DNA of 64,000 nucleotides from Pannonibacter tanglangensis (lineage in GTDB: Bacteria; Pseudomonadota; Alphaproteobacteria; Rhizobiales; Stappiaceae), in assembly GCF_009915685.1 (NCBI RefSeq), contig NZ_JAABLP010000003.1; one strand, given 5' to 3'. The notes under the pieces are model-generated. The model was not told the origin of the DNA and ran no database searches. It saw nothing but the letters and a program-made list of their open reading frames with translations. The first letter of the stretch is position 1. Every line of letters starts with the position of its first letter. The position numbers and the translations under genes are program-made. Of the stretch, positions 50,201 through 57,551 are shown in pieces.

Positions 50201-50687
50201 GGATCTTGCGGGCGTAGACCTTCAGCGCTTCCTCGGAAAAGGGCCCCCGGATGGCCAGCGTCGCCACCTGGTCGGTGAAGGTGGAGGCGGAGACAACCGG
50301 CGTCTCGGCCTCGTCGGGCAGCGTGGTGATGGCCGCCATGGCCTGCTCGACATCCGACAGCGCCTTGGGCATGTCCGTGCCCTCGTCGAACTCGAGCAGC
50401 ACCGTTCCCGAGCCCTCGCGCGCATAGGCGGCGATTTCCTTCAGGCTGCCGAGAAAGCGCAACTCCGGCTCGATCACCTCGAGCACGTTCTTCTCGACAT
50501 CCTCCGCCGAGGCGCCGGGCCAGGCGACAGACACCGTGATCCGGTCGGAGCGGATGGTCGGGAAGAACTGCGTGTTGAGCTGGGCCAGCCCGAAGACGCC
50601 GAACAGCAGCATCACGGCCATCATCAGGTTGGCCGCATTGGGATGCCGGGCGAGACCGGCGACCCAGGTCTCGGTGTTACTGGCCAT
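47277..50687 (-). CDS. RND family efflux permease
   Basis: An 1136-residue inner-membrane proton-driven RND pump of the AcrB/HAE1 type. Two halves of six membrane helices each surround two large periplasmic regions. The first helix (ANLMMAVMLLFGVFGLAQLN) is followed by the porter start FPTIRSDRITVSVAWPGASAEDVE. The proton-relay motif in TM4 reads LGVIVDDAIVVGEHTATRL, and the second half repeats LLGLSGILVNNAIILVARFDEL. It extrudes toxic or hydrophobic compounds together with the adaptor encoded immediately upstream; the outer-membrane channel is not in the window. ATG 50687 overlaps the last eleven bases of the adaptor gene. It is longer than AcrB (1049 residues), mainly through hydrophilic segments between TM6 and TM7. 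Confidence 0.92.
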   Translation of the reverse strand: MASNTETWVAGLARHPNAANLMMAVMLLFGVFGLAQLNTQFFPTIRSDRITVSVAWPGASAEDVEKNVLEVIEPELRFLGSLKEIAAYAREGSGTVLLEFDEGTDMPKALSDVEQAMAAITTLPDEAETPVVSASTFTDQVATLAIRGPFSEEALKVYARKIRDDLLARGIDRIDFNGFRSPEFLVEIPERELRRLDLTVADVAERIAGNTQDIPAGNLDGALERQIRAVAEARSPEALGNIEVRAFETGEKTRLGDIATVSRSFDDSEFQGLSRGQRAIELRVLRLEGTDTLKAAAILTDYLEEVRPTLPPTLELLQYDVRADQVAGRITLLIENGLGGLALVVLILYLFLNGRIALWVAAGIPVAVGAALGLMWMIGESINMISLFALIMMLGVIVDDAIVVGEHTATRLAMGDTPEEAAINGAGTMFWPVIASGTTTIAAFLPILMVGDVLGQIMMSMPIVVTAIIIASLFECFFVLPGHLAHSLRARSGWSWWRVVLVAGLPAAFVIGLADRPDLGVPPVFDPVAEPMRAFLERSGFVLFAGLVIAAAFLFALAFEALLLRLRRRAMAVRGVSLQRPSRFRRGFDQGFDWFRDRPFRWTVNLAVNWRYVVVALAIASLILTVGLMRGGRIGFTFFASPEAENIQAQVFFQAGIPESKALEGLVAIEQALYAAERELTRDSGETLIVASYTVLGRAGNNRGDNVASISVQLTLAEERQVRTPDIVQAWRRALPDLAGLARFSISQNRGGPPGRDLDIRLSGAPLASLKQAAAELQDALSAFPGTSGVTDDLPYGKPELRLQLTPRGRALGFTVETAARQIRNAVEGSIARRFAAGDEEVTVRVRQSFDGAGTNALRDLLLRAPSGEFVPLTEVVSLTDVQGFSVIQRRDGRTIVSVVADIDSKITSNTAIIADLEREVMPRLADTYGLSYEFAGKAEEQANAMGDLAIGVVMALTMIYVILAATFASYSKPVVVMTIIPFGVVGAVIGHYVMDYQLTMMSLIGLLGLSGILVNNAIILVARFDELLVEGMSQREAAVLASCDRLRAVILTSFTTIAGLGPLLFEDNIQAQFLLPITITIVFGLGTATLLVLFLVPALLIIGEDIVRVLVHRPHADPRTAHATDGPDRDLSPAE

Positions 50688-52161
50688 TGCCGCCCCCCTG
50701 CCCCTGCGTCCGCTCTGCGGGCTGGGCGGCATCGGTCAGGGAGCGGACCTTGACGCCCTCGCCGCCACCGGCAATCCGGGTGGTCACGACCACGTCGCCA
50801 TCGGAAAGCTCACCGGACACAAGCACGTAGCCCTGGTCGAAGGCCTCGACGCGGACGTTGCGGCGGGTCATCCGGCCCTCCGTCACCACGAAGACGTGCC
50901 CCTCGTCATAGAGCGCGGTCTCCGGCAGGCGGGCCGTCGCCGGGTAGGTGCGGTCCGGGATCGTCACCTCGACGAAGGCCCCGGGGCGCAGCGGAACGGC
51001 ACCGTCCTCGACGACGACGGTGGCGATGACATCGACGCCACCGCGGGTGCGGGCGACATCCGCACCGACACGGTCGACCACGGCGCGGTAGTCGATGGTC
51101 TGCGAGCCCAGCACCCAGGAGACATCCACCGGGCGGGCCACCAGCGTTCCGCTCTGCGCGATCAGGCGGCCATACTGGTTGTCCGACAGGGTGAAGCGCA
51201 CGTCCAGCTCGTTTCGGGCGTAGAGCGAGGCCACCACATCATTGACGTTGACGAGACGACCGGCCTGGGCAGCTTCCGTGCGCACGATGGCATCGAAGGG
51301 GGCGCGCAGGACCGTGTTGGTGAGGTTGCGCTCGGCCAGCTCCAGACGCCACTGCAGGCGCTGGATCACGGCCGCCTGCTGTTCGATGCCGGCCTCCTCG
51401 ACGGCGAGCGTGTTGCGCGCCTGTTCCTCGGCCTGGCGGCGCTGCGACACGAGCAGGCGGCGTTCGTCCAGCGCCCGCTCGGTCACCGAGCCGGTCTGTT
51501 GCAGCTGTTCGGCCCGTTCCAGGTCGCGTTCGGCAAAGGCGAGTTGCTCGCCGGCCCGGCGCAGGTTGTCGCGGTAGAGGGCAACGCGACCTTCGATCTC
51601 GATCTTCTGGGCCCGGGCCTCGAGCAGGTTGGCGCGCGCCTCGCGGACGGCGCCCTCGTAGTCGAAGCGGTTGATCGCCACCAGGTCGTCGCCCTTGCGC
51701 ACGGTCCCGCCCGCCTTCAGCTCCGGGTTGACCGCCACGATCTCGCCGGCGACGAGCGAGCGCAAGTCCACCTGGCGTCCTGCCGTCACCTCACCGTAGA
51801 GGCGGATCGACGGCGTATGGCTGGCAAGGCGGACGGCCGCCGTCTCGACCGCATAGGTCTGTTCCTGGGCCGGACGGCGCGGCACCTCCGGCTTGGTCAG
51901 CACGAAATGCCGCATCCCGAGGACAGCCGCGACCAGGATGGCGAGAGCGAGGATCGCCTGCAGCAGCGACTTGAGGACCACGACCGCCCGACCCGGGCCC
52001 GGGTTGGGGCTGCGTCGGGGACCGGGCGCGGCAGGCATGGGAGCGGCATCGTTGCCGGCCGGATCGGAAAGGGTCGCTGGCCCGTCTCCCTCGGGGCCGT
52101 CCGGTCCGGACCGACCCTGCTCAGGGAGTGCGTTCTCCCGTGTCTCGACAGCCTGAAGCAC
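50677..52161 (-). CDS. RND efflux periplasmic adaptor (membrane fusion protein)
   Basis: A 494-residue adaptor linking the RND pump to an outer-membrane channel. After a Pro/Gly/Asp-rich cytoplasmic N terminus of about 60 residues comes one membrane helix (LLQAILALAILVAAVLGM). The periplasmic part shows the lipoyl half-motifs (LYGEVTAGRQVDLRSLVAGEIVAVNPELKAGGTVRKGDDL and LRAPFDAIVRTEAAQAGRLVNVND) around a long alpha-hairpin (about 180-290), then beta-barrel segments and a GlnGly-rich tail. The start is uncertain: GTG 52161 follows AGGGG, while ATG 52038 gives a shorter cytoplasmic tail. First gene of the two-gene pump operon, overlapping the permease gene by eleven bases. Confidence 0.88.
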   Translation of the reverse strand: MLQAVETRENALPEQGRSGPDGPEGDGPATLSDPAGNDAAPMPAAPGPRRSPNPGPGRAVVVLKSLLQAILALAILVAAVLGMRHFVLTKPEVPRRPAQEQTYAVETAAVRLASHTPSIRLYGEVTAGRQVDLRSLVAGEIVAVNPELKAGGTVRKGDDLVAINRFDYEGAVREARANLLEARAQKIEIEGRVALYRDNLRRAGEQLAFAERDLERAEQLQQTGSVTERALDERRLLVSQRRQAEEQARNTLAVEEAGIEQQAAVIQRLQWRLELAERNLTNTVLRAPFDAIVRTEAAQAGRLVNVNDVVASLYARNELDVRFTLSDNQYGRLIAQSGTLVARPVDVSWVLGSQTIDYRAVVDRVGADVARTRGGVDVIATVVVEDGAVPLRPGAFVEVTIPDRTYPATARLPETALYDEGHVFVVTEGRMTRRNVRVEAFDQGYVLVSGELSDGDVVVTTRIAGGGEGVKVRSLTDAAQPAERTQGQGGGNGQ

Positions 52162-52301
52162 CCGCTCGATCCCCTGTTCCCGACGCCAGTTGCGGAACAG
52201 GGCGCGCCGGATCGCATGACCGGACGGGCTGTCCCGGGGTCAGCCTAGACCCGCCGGGGTCGGCGCGGCAATCAGGGAATTGTCGCCAGCTGTCGCAGGC
52301 C

Positions 52302-53285
52302 TCAGACCGCCTCGGCCTTGAACTCGTAGCGGGTGCTGCAGAATTCGCAGGTGACGATGATCCGGCCGTCCTGGACCATGTCGGTCCGTTCCTCGGCGGA
52401 GAAGTTCTCGAGCACCGCCTCGATCTTCTCCCGGCTGCAGCGACAGCGGTCGAGGATGGGCTGGGCGTCGAACATCCGCACGCCCCGCTCATGGAACAGG
52501 CGGAAGAGCAGCCGCTCGACGGTGATCTCCGGGTCGGTCAGCTCGTCGTCGCGGACGGTGCCGACAAGGCTCTTGGCCTCCATCCAGGCATCGTCCTCGT
52601 CAATGGTGTGCGCCTGCGTGCCTTCCGGCATGTTGCCGGGGTGCAGGTCGGCCTGGCGCATCCGCTCGGGTGCCTCGGGCAGGAACTGGACCAGGATGCC
52701 GCCCGCCGTCCAGGTCTCGCTGGGCGACTGGCCGTCCCGCCGGGTAAACAGGCGGCCGACGCCGAGGCGGACTTCCGTCGGGATCTGTTCGGAACGGGCA
52801 AAGTAGCGACGGGCCACCTCTTCCAGCGAGATGCCGTCCAGCTCGACCAGGCCCTGATAGCGCTGCATGTGCTTGCCCTGGTCGATGGTCATCGCCAGAT
52901 GGCCGCGTCCGAGCAGGGTGGCCGGGTCGGCGCCCTCGCCCGGACCGCCCGGCTGGAAGGCCTGCTCGTCATACCGGGCATAGGCCCGGATCGAGCCGGG
53001 AGCGGTGAAATCGACCACGAGCATGTTGACCGGGCCGTCCGACTGGGTCTGCACGGTGAAACGCCCGTCGAACTTCAGGGCGGTGCCAAGCAGCGCGGTG
53101 AGCACGATCGCCTCGCCCAGAAGCCGGGCGACCGGGGCCGGATAGGCATGCCGGTCGAGGATCTGGTTCAGCATCGGGCCGAGCGCGACCGCGCGGCCGC
53201 GCACGTCCAGACCATCGACGGTGAAGGGGCGGACCGCGTCCGGCCCGGCCGCCTTCAGACCATAGGCTTCGATGTCAAATGCCAC
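52302..53285 (-). CDS. hslO: Redox-regulated chaperone Hsp33
   Basis: A 327-residue cytoplasmic holdase that unfolds and becomes active under oxidative stress. The C-terminal redox switch has four zinc-binding cysteines in CRC (DRCRCSREKIEAVL) and CEFC (IIVTCEFCSTRYEF). The N-terminal chaperone domain shows LGEAIVLTALLGTALKFDGRFTVQTQSDGPV and the linker region IPTEVRLGVGRL. GTG 53285 (MAFDIEAYG) is chosen: a GAGGGCAGG sequence lies upstream, it falls ten bases after the argF stop, and it matches the family start. A frame reaching 53339 would overlap argF. Third gene of argD-argF-hslO. Confidence 0.92.
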   Translation of the reverse strand: MAFDIEAYGLKAAGPDAVRPFTVDGLDVRGRAVALGPMLNQILDRHAYPAPVARLLGEAIVLTALLGTALKFDGRFTVQTQSDGPVNMLVVDFTAPGSIRAYARYDEQAFQPGGPGEGADPATLLGRGHLAMTIDQGKHMQRYQGLVELDGISLEEVARRYFARSEQIPTEVRLGVGRLFTRRDGQSPSETWTAGGILVQFLPEAPERMRQADLHPGNMPEGTQAHTIDEDDAWMEAKSLVGTVRDDELTDPEITVERLLFRLFHERGVRMFDAQPILDRCRCSREKIEAVLENFSAEERTDMVQDGRIIVTCEFCSTRYEFKAEAV

Positions 53286-53295
53286 GGGCCTGCCC

Positions 53296-54219
53296 TCACA
53301 CGCCGTTGAAACACCAGGCGAGGATGCCCTTCTGCGCATGCAGACGGTTCTCTGCCTCGTCGAACACCACCGAGTTCGGCCCGTCCATCACCTCCGAGGT
53401 GACTTCCTCGCCGCGATGCGCCGGCAGGCAGTGCATGAACAGGGCATCGGACCGGGCCTCGCCCATCAGCCGGCTGTTGACCTGATAGGCCCCGAGCAGG
53501 TTGTGGCGGGTCTCGGCATCATCGTCGCCCATCGAGACCCAGCAGTCGGTCACGACGCAGTCGGTGCCCTTCACAGCCTCGTACGGATCGTCGGTCACGA
53601 CGATGGAGGCGCCCTTGGCGCGGGCGGCGGCGATCAGCTCCACCGGCGGCGCCAGCTCCTTCGGCGTGGCGATGCGCATCTCGAAATCGAAGCGCGGCGC
53701 CGCGTGGATCCAGGAGGCCAGCACGTTGTTGCTGTCGCCCGTCCAGGCCACGGACTTGCCCTTGATGGAGCCCCGGTGCTCCTCGAAGGTCATGATGTCG
53801 GCCATGATCTGGCAGGGATGCGAGCGCTTGGTCAGGCCGTTGATCACCGGAACGGTGGCATTGGCTGCAAGCTCCTGCAGGTCGCTCTCGCTCAGGATGC
53901 GGATCATGATGGCATCGACGAAGCGCGACAGCACGCGTGCGGTGTCGGCGATCGTCTCGCCGCGGCCGAGCTGCATTTCTGCACCGGTCAGCATCAGCGT
54001 CTCGCCGCCAAGCTCGCGCATGCCGACGTCGAAGGAGATGCGGGTGCGGGTCGAGGGCTGCTCGAAGACCATGGCCAGGACCTTGCCGGCCAGCGGACCT
54101 TCGCCACGGCGCACGCCATTGCGCTCGCGCTTCAGCTTGCGGCCGAGATCCAGGATGGCGCGCAGCTCGTCGCCCTCGAAATCGGTGAGATCCAGAAAAT
54201 GACGCAGGGACTGGGACAT
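53296..54219 (-). CDS. argF: Ornithine carbamoyltransferase
   Basis: A 307-residue cytoplasmic enzyme joining ornithine and carbamoyl phosphate to give citrulline in arginine synthesis. The carbamoyl-phosphate site STRTR sits in FEQPSTRTRISFDVG, with HPCQ (KRSHPCQIMADI), and ornithine-side residues lie in DCWVSMGDDD and MHCLPAHRGEEV. ATG 54219 is preceded by GGAG and lies four bases after the argD stop; the longer frame to 54291 runs into argD. Order argD-argF-hslO. Confidence 0.95.
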   Translation of the reverse strand: MSQSLRHFLDLTDFEGDELRAILDLGRKLKRERNGVRRGEGPLAGKVLAMVFEQPSTRTRISFDVGMRELGGETLMLTGAEMQLGRGETIADTARVLSRFVDAIMIRILSESDLQELAANATVPVINGLTKRSHPCQIMADIMTFEEHRGSIKGKSVAWTGDSNNVLASWIHAAPRFDFEMRIATPKELAPPVELIAAARAKGASIVVTDDPYEAVKGTDCVVTDCWVSMGDDDAETRHNLLGAYQVNSRLMGEARSDALFMHCLPAHRGEEVTSEVMDGPNSVVFDEAENRLHAQKGILAWCFNGV

Positions 54220-54223
54220 GAAC

Positions 54224-55426
54224 TCAGGCTCCGGCTGCAGCGGCAGCGAGGTCGGTCTCGACGGCCTTGGCAGCGGCTTCGATGCGGGCAACCGCTTCGC
54301 CGATCTCCTCGTCGGAGATGGTCAGCGGCGGCAGGATGCGCAGCACGTTGTCGCCCGCCGGCACGGCGAGAAGGCCGTTGGCCCGCAGCTTGACCAGCAC
54401 GTCCGTGTTCGGGCGGACGCACTTCAGGCCGAGCATCAGGCCGCGGCCGCGGATTTCCTGCAGCACGCCCGGATGGGCGTCGATGACGGCCGCGAGCTGC
54501 TGCTTGAACAGCAGCGACTTGCGCTGGACCTCTTCCAGGAAGCCCGGCTCGAGGATGACGTCCAGCACCGCATTGCCGACGGCCATCGCCAGCGGGTTGC
54601 CGCCGAAGGTGGTGCCGTGGGTGCCGGGAACCATGCCGGCGGACGCTGCGGCGGTCGCGAGGCAGCAGCCCATCGGGAAGCCGCCGCCGATGCCCTTCGC
54701 AACGCCCATCAGGTCCGGGCTGACACCCGTCCATTCATGGGCAAACAGCTTGCCCGTCCGCCCGACGCCGGTCTGGATCTCGTCGAAGATCAGCAGGATG
54801 CCTTCCTGGTCGCAGATCTCGCGCAGCTTGCGCAGGAACTCGACCGGGATCTCGCGGATACCGCCCTCACCCTGCACCGGCTCGATGCAAAGGGCTGCGG
54901 TGGTCGGGCCGATGACGGCCTTGAGCGCGTCCAGATCGCCGGCCGGAACCTGCAGGAAGCCCGGCGCCTTCGGGCCGAAGCCCTCGAGATACTTGGCCTG
55001 GCCGCCGGCGGCGATGGTCGCGATGGTGCGGCCGTGGAAGGCGCCCTCGAAGGTGATGATGTCGATCCGCTCCGGATGGCCGTTCACATAGTGATAGCGC
55101 CGGGCGGTCTTGAAACAGGCTTCCATCGCCTCCGCCCCGGAGTTGGTGAAGAACACCCGGTCGGCAAAGGTCGCCTCGACCAGACGGCGGCCAAGCGTTT
55201 CCTGGCCTTCCATCTTGTAGAGGTTGGAGACATGCCACAGCTTCTCGGCCTGCGCCTTCAGCGCATTGACGAGATGGGGATGGGAGTGGCCGAGGGCATT
55301 CACCGCGATGCCGGATCCGCAGTCGAGGTATCGGCGCCCGTCGGACGTCTCCAGCCACACGCCTTCTCCACGGACGAAATCAAGATCCGCCCGAGCGTAG
55401 GTGCCGAAAAGTGCCGACGCCGTCAT
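54224..55426 (-). CDS. argD: Acetylornithine aminotransferase
   Basis: A 400-residue class III PLP aminotransferase converting N-acetylglutamate semialdehyde to N-acetylornithine, and often also acting in lysine synthesis. The Schiff-base lysine is K244 in GVAKGIGGGFP; LIFDEIQTGVGRTG gives the PLP-binding Asp and Gln, and THGTTFGGNPLA the phosphate loop. The N-terminal LFGTYARADLDFVRGEGVWLETSDG is typical of ArgD. ATG 55426 has GAGGAG upstream. It heads the arg operon, with a promoter and leader hairpins listed separately. Confidence 0.95.
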   Translation of the reverse strand: MTASALFGTYARADLDFVRGEGVWLETSDGRRYLDCGSGIAVNALGHSHPHLVNALKAQAEKLWHVSNLYKMEGQETLGRRLVEATFADRVFFTNSGAEAMEACFKTARRYHYVNGHPERIDIITFEGAFHGRTIATIAAGGQAKYLEGFGPKAPGFLQVPAGDLDALKAVIGPTTAALCIEPVQGEGGIREIPVEFLRKLREICDQEGILLIFDEIQTGVGRTGKLFAHEWTGVSPDLMGVAKGIGGGFPMGCCLATAAASAGMVPGTHGTTFGGNPLAMAVGNAVLDVILEPGFLEEVQRKSLLFKQQLAAVIDAHPGVLQEIRGRGLMLGLKCVRPNTDVLVKLRANGLLAVPAGDNVLRILPPLTISDEEIGEAVARIEAAAKAVETDLAAAAAGA

Positions 55427-55448
55427 ATGCTCAACTCCTCATGCGGGG

Positions 55449-55469
55449 TCCGGGACGTCTTGTCCCGGA
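55449..55469 (-). promoter_or_regulatory. Leader hairpin close to the argD ribosome binding site
   Basis: TCCGGGAC (55449-55456) pairs with GTCCCGGA (55462-55469) around a 5-base loop, ending 22 bases upstream of the argD start codon on the minus strand. Confidence 0.55.
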
Positions 55470-55514
55470 AAACCTCTCCGGTTCAGGGATGGTTGAAAGG
55501 GATGCCAAAACGAA

Positions 55515-55540
55515 CTGTGCCGCCCGAACAGGCGGCACAG
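55515..55540 (-). promoter_or_regulatory. Strong hairpin at the 5' end of the argD leader
   Basis: A perfect 10-bp stem, CTGTGCCGCC (55515-55524) with GGCGGCACAG (55531-55540), loop of six. On the minus strand it is followed by TTCGTTTTGG, so it resembles a weak terminator just after the predicted transcription start. It could be an attenuator or a 5' stabiliser of the arg mRNA. Confidence 0.6.
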
Positions 55541-55553
55541 ACAATGAGCGCTG

Positions 55554-55584
55554 TTTATACACCGCGCATCGCCTTGCCTGTCAA
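55554..55584 (-). promoter_or_regulatory. Candidate argD promoter
   Basis: Read on the minus strand, TTGACA (55584 to 55579) and TATAAA (55559 to 55554) with 19 bases between; the spacing is slightly long. Transcription would start near 55547, giving a leader of about 120 bases. Confidence 0.55.
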
Positions 55585-55794
55585 TGCAAATGGCGCATTT
55601 CAGCCACTCAGCAAGCCCGCGGCAACCGCGGCGTAATCTGGGGAAAAGTCGTTTCGTCCCCGGTTCATGTTGTCCGTATCCTTGCCTCGGATTTGGCCGC
55701 CATTGTACTGTCCTGCCTGTCGGATACGACATCTCGTGCTGTAGATCACCAAATCATACTGGATATGCCAAGAGGGGCGTGGAACACGCGTGCC

Positions 55795-55809
55795 TTAACA
55801 CTTGGTTAC
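55795..55809 (+). promoter_or_regulatory. CtrA-like box upstream of gcrA
   Basis: TTAA (55795-55798), seven bases, TTAC (55806-55809): one mismatch from the CtrA consensus TTAA-N7-TTAA, 45 bases before the gcrA start. In Caulobacter CtrA represses gcrA. The rest of the 428-base argD/gcrA gap (55427-55854) holds the arg leader and promoter and no gene that I can support. Confidence 0.45.
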
Positions 55810-55854
55810 TGCCTTCAATTCGGATCTGCGGCCGGCAACGACGGGGTGTGACGG

Positions 55855-56397
55855 ATGAGCTGGACTGACGAACGCGTGGAGCTCCTGAAGAAGCTCTGGA
55901 CTGACGGGCTGAGCGCGAGCCAGATCGCCGCCGAGCTCGGCGGGATCACGCGCAATGCGGTGATCGGCAAGGTGCATCGCCTTGGGCTGTCCGGTCGCGC
56001 CAAGGCGGTGGCCCCGGCGGCCAAGCCGCGGCGGGCACGCACGCCGACGCCCCAGACGCCGGCTGCTACGCCGCGTCCGGCCCAGGCCCCTGCGGCGCAG
56101 AGCCGCGGGGCGACGGCGCTGAAGATGGACCCGGTCGAGGACGTCGCCGTCGAGGTGGCACCCGAAGCCGCGCCGGTTGCCGAGATCGTGCCGATGACGG
56201 AACGGGCGACCATCCTCACGCTGACGGAGCGGACCTGCAAGTGGCCGATCGGCGACCCGAGCTCGCAGGATTTCTACTTCTGCGGCCGGCACTCCGATCC
56301 GGGCGTGCCCTATTGCGCGCATCACTGCCGCATCGCCTATCAGCCGGTGAATGACCGTCGCCGCGACAAGGACAAGAAGCAGCTGGCCCGCGCCTGA
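55855..56397 (+). CDS. gcrA: Cell-cycle regulator GcrA
   Basis: A 180-residue regulator that binds sigma70-RNA polymerase and promoters containing GANTC sites methylated by CcrM, driving cell-cycle genes in alphaproteobacteria. The first 50 residues are the highly conserved DNA-binding part (MSWTDERVELLKKLWTDGLS, then AELGGITRNAVIGKVHRLGL). A Pro/Ala-rich linker follows. The C terminus holds the sigma-interacting domain with Cys and His residues (RTCKWPIGDPSSQDFYFCG, then HCRIAYQPVNDRRR). GTGACGG precedes ATG 55855. A terminator follows. Possible targets in this window include the podJ-like gene, whose upstream region has two GANTC sites. Confidence 0.95.
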   Translation: MSWTDERVELLKKLWTDGLSASQIAAELGGITRNAVIGKVHRLGLSGRAKAVAPAAKPRRARTPTPQTPAATPRPAQAPAAQSRGATALKMDPVEDVAVEVAPEAAPVAEIVPMTERATILTLTERTCKWPIGDPSSQDFYFCGRHSDPGVPYCAHHCRIAYQPVNDRRRDKDKKQLARA

Positions 56398-56457
56398 GCG
56401 CCAGCTGACGACCGTTTCGGGGTGGCCAACCAGTCCGTGGTCGCCCCACCCAACCCG

Positions 56458-56489
56458 AAGCCCGCCGCGCCTCCGCCCGGCGGGCTTTT
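56458..56489 (+). terminator. Intrinsic terminator of gcrA
   Basis: AAGCCCGCCG (56458-56467) pairs with CGGCGGGCTT (56478-56487), followed by TT and shortly by a further run of five T (56492-56496), 61 bases after the gcrA stop. Confidence 0.85.
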
Positions 56490-56545
56490 GCTTTTTCGCT
56501 CGGGATGCGCCCAAGCGGCCGGACATCAGGCGAGACAACTGGCAA

Positions 56546-56570
56546 CAAAAAAGCCCGCCAGAAGCGGGCT
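56546..56570 (-). terminator. Leftward intrinsic terminator of the pst-pho operon
   Basis: AGCCCGC (56552-56558) pairs with GCGGGCT (56564-56570); on the minus strand it is followed by six T (56551-56546). It lies about 250 bases beyond the phoB stop. Confidence 0.75.
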
Positions 56571-56606
56571 GGGCTTGATGTGAGGACAAAGCTCGACCTC
56601 TCCGAA

Positions 56607-56735
56607 GTCATCCCGGCCAAGCGAAGCGCCGAGCCGGGACCGGAGAGTCGAGGCCTCCATATTTCAACCAGCTAACCCGGGAGAGACCCAGGCTCTCCGG
56701 TCCCGGATCTCCGCTTCGCTCTTGTCCGGCATGAC
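56607..56735. repeat. Large imperfect palindromic element (RIME/REP-like)
   Basis: Two arms of 41 and 43 bases (56607-56647 and 56693-56735) are inverted copies of each other. The inner 14 bases are perfect (56634-56647 with 56693-56706), and the outer ends both begin with GTCAT on reading inward. Between them are 45 unpaired bases. This is the build of dispersed intergenic palindromes in alphaproteobacteria, though only one copy is in this window. Confidence 0.75.
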
Positions 56736-56756
56736 GATACAGGGTTTGTCAGCAGC

Positions 56757-56781
56757 CTGAGCCCACCGGAGGCGGGCTCAG
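56757..56781. terminator. Hairpin just after phoB
   Basis: CTGAGCCC (56757-56764) pairs with GGGCTCAG (56774-56781) across nine bases, 36 bases beyond the phoB stop. No T run. The 420-base gcrA/phoB gap (56398-56817) otherwise holds the two terminators and the palindromic element. Confidence 0.4.
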
Positions 56782-56817
56782 TGGCGATGTTTCGCCAGTC
56801 GATGACAAGACGCAGCG

Positions 56818-57516
56818 TCAGCCGGCGACCGCAAACTGGTCGTTGAAGGCGTATCCGGCGCCGCGGACGGTGCGGATCGGATCCTTCACCTTGCCGCGGT
56901 TGATCGCCTTGCGCAGGCGACCGACATGCACGTCGACCGTCCGCTCGTCCACATAGACGTCATGCCCCCAGACGCCGTCGAGCAGCTGCTCGCGCGAGAA
57001 CACGCGGCCGGGCGAGGTCATCAGGAACTCCAGCAGGCGGAACTCGGTCGGTCCGAGATGGATTTCCTTGCCGTTGCGGCGGACGCGGTGGGTCTCGCGG
57101 TCAAGCTCGATGTCGCCGGAGCGCAGCATCGTCGACACGACCTCGGGCCGGGCCCGCCGCAGGATGGCGCGCACGCGCGCCATCAGCTCGGGGATCGAGA
57201 ACGGCTTGACGACATAGTCGTCGGCACCGGTGGCAAGCCCGCGGATGCGCTCGGCTTCCTCACCCCGGGCCGTCAGCATGATCACCGGCAGGCGCTCGGT
57301 CTCTGCCCGCGCCCGAAGGCGCCGGCACAGCTCGATGCCCGACAGGCCCGGCAGCATCCAGTCCAGCAAGAGGAGGTCCGGCTGGCTCTCGCGCAGCCGG
57401 ATTTCCGCTTCATCGCCGCGGGCGCAGGCCTCCACGGCATAGCCTTCTGCTTCCAGATTGTAGCGCAACAACAGGCTCAGCGGCTCTTCGTCTTCAACGA
57501 TGAGAACCTTAGGCAT
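56818..57516 (-). CDS. phoB: Phosphate regulon response regulator PhoB
   Basis: A 232-residue OmpR-family response regulator activating the phosphate-starvation regulon. The receiver domain has the acidic pocket VEDEEP, the phospho-acceptor D52 in LLLDWMLPG, the conserved Thr in MLTARG and Lys in YVVKPF. The winged-helix DNA-binding domain carries TEFRLLEFLMTSPGRVFSREQLL and the recognition helix DERTVDVHVGRLRKAINR. It is the last gene of the leftward pst-phoU-phoB operon, 35 bases after phoU. The partner kinase PhoR is not in the window. Its predicted binding site lies upstream of pstS at 63122-63161. Confidence 0.95.
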   Translation of the reverse strand: MPKVLIVEDEEPLSLLLRYNLEAEGYAVEACARGDEAEIRLRESQPDLLLLDWMLPGLSGIELCRRLRARAETERLPVIMLTARGEEAERIRGLATGADDYVVKPFSIPELMARVRAILRRARPEVVSTMLRSGDIELDRETHRVRRNGKEIHLGPTEFRLLEFLMTSPGRVFSREQLLDGVWGHDVYVDERTVDVHVGRLRKAINRGKVKDPIRTVRGAGYAFNDQFAVAG

Positions 57517-57551
57517 TCAAACGCTCCAGCAATCGGACGCGGGTGACCGCG

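Noticed and set aside
47319..50753. Long open frame on the + strand across the RND permease gene
   Set aside because: It is an antisense shadow; the minus strand encodes an unmistakable RND pump.
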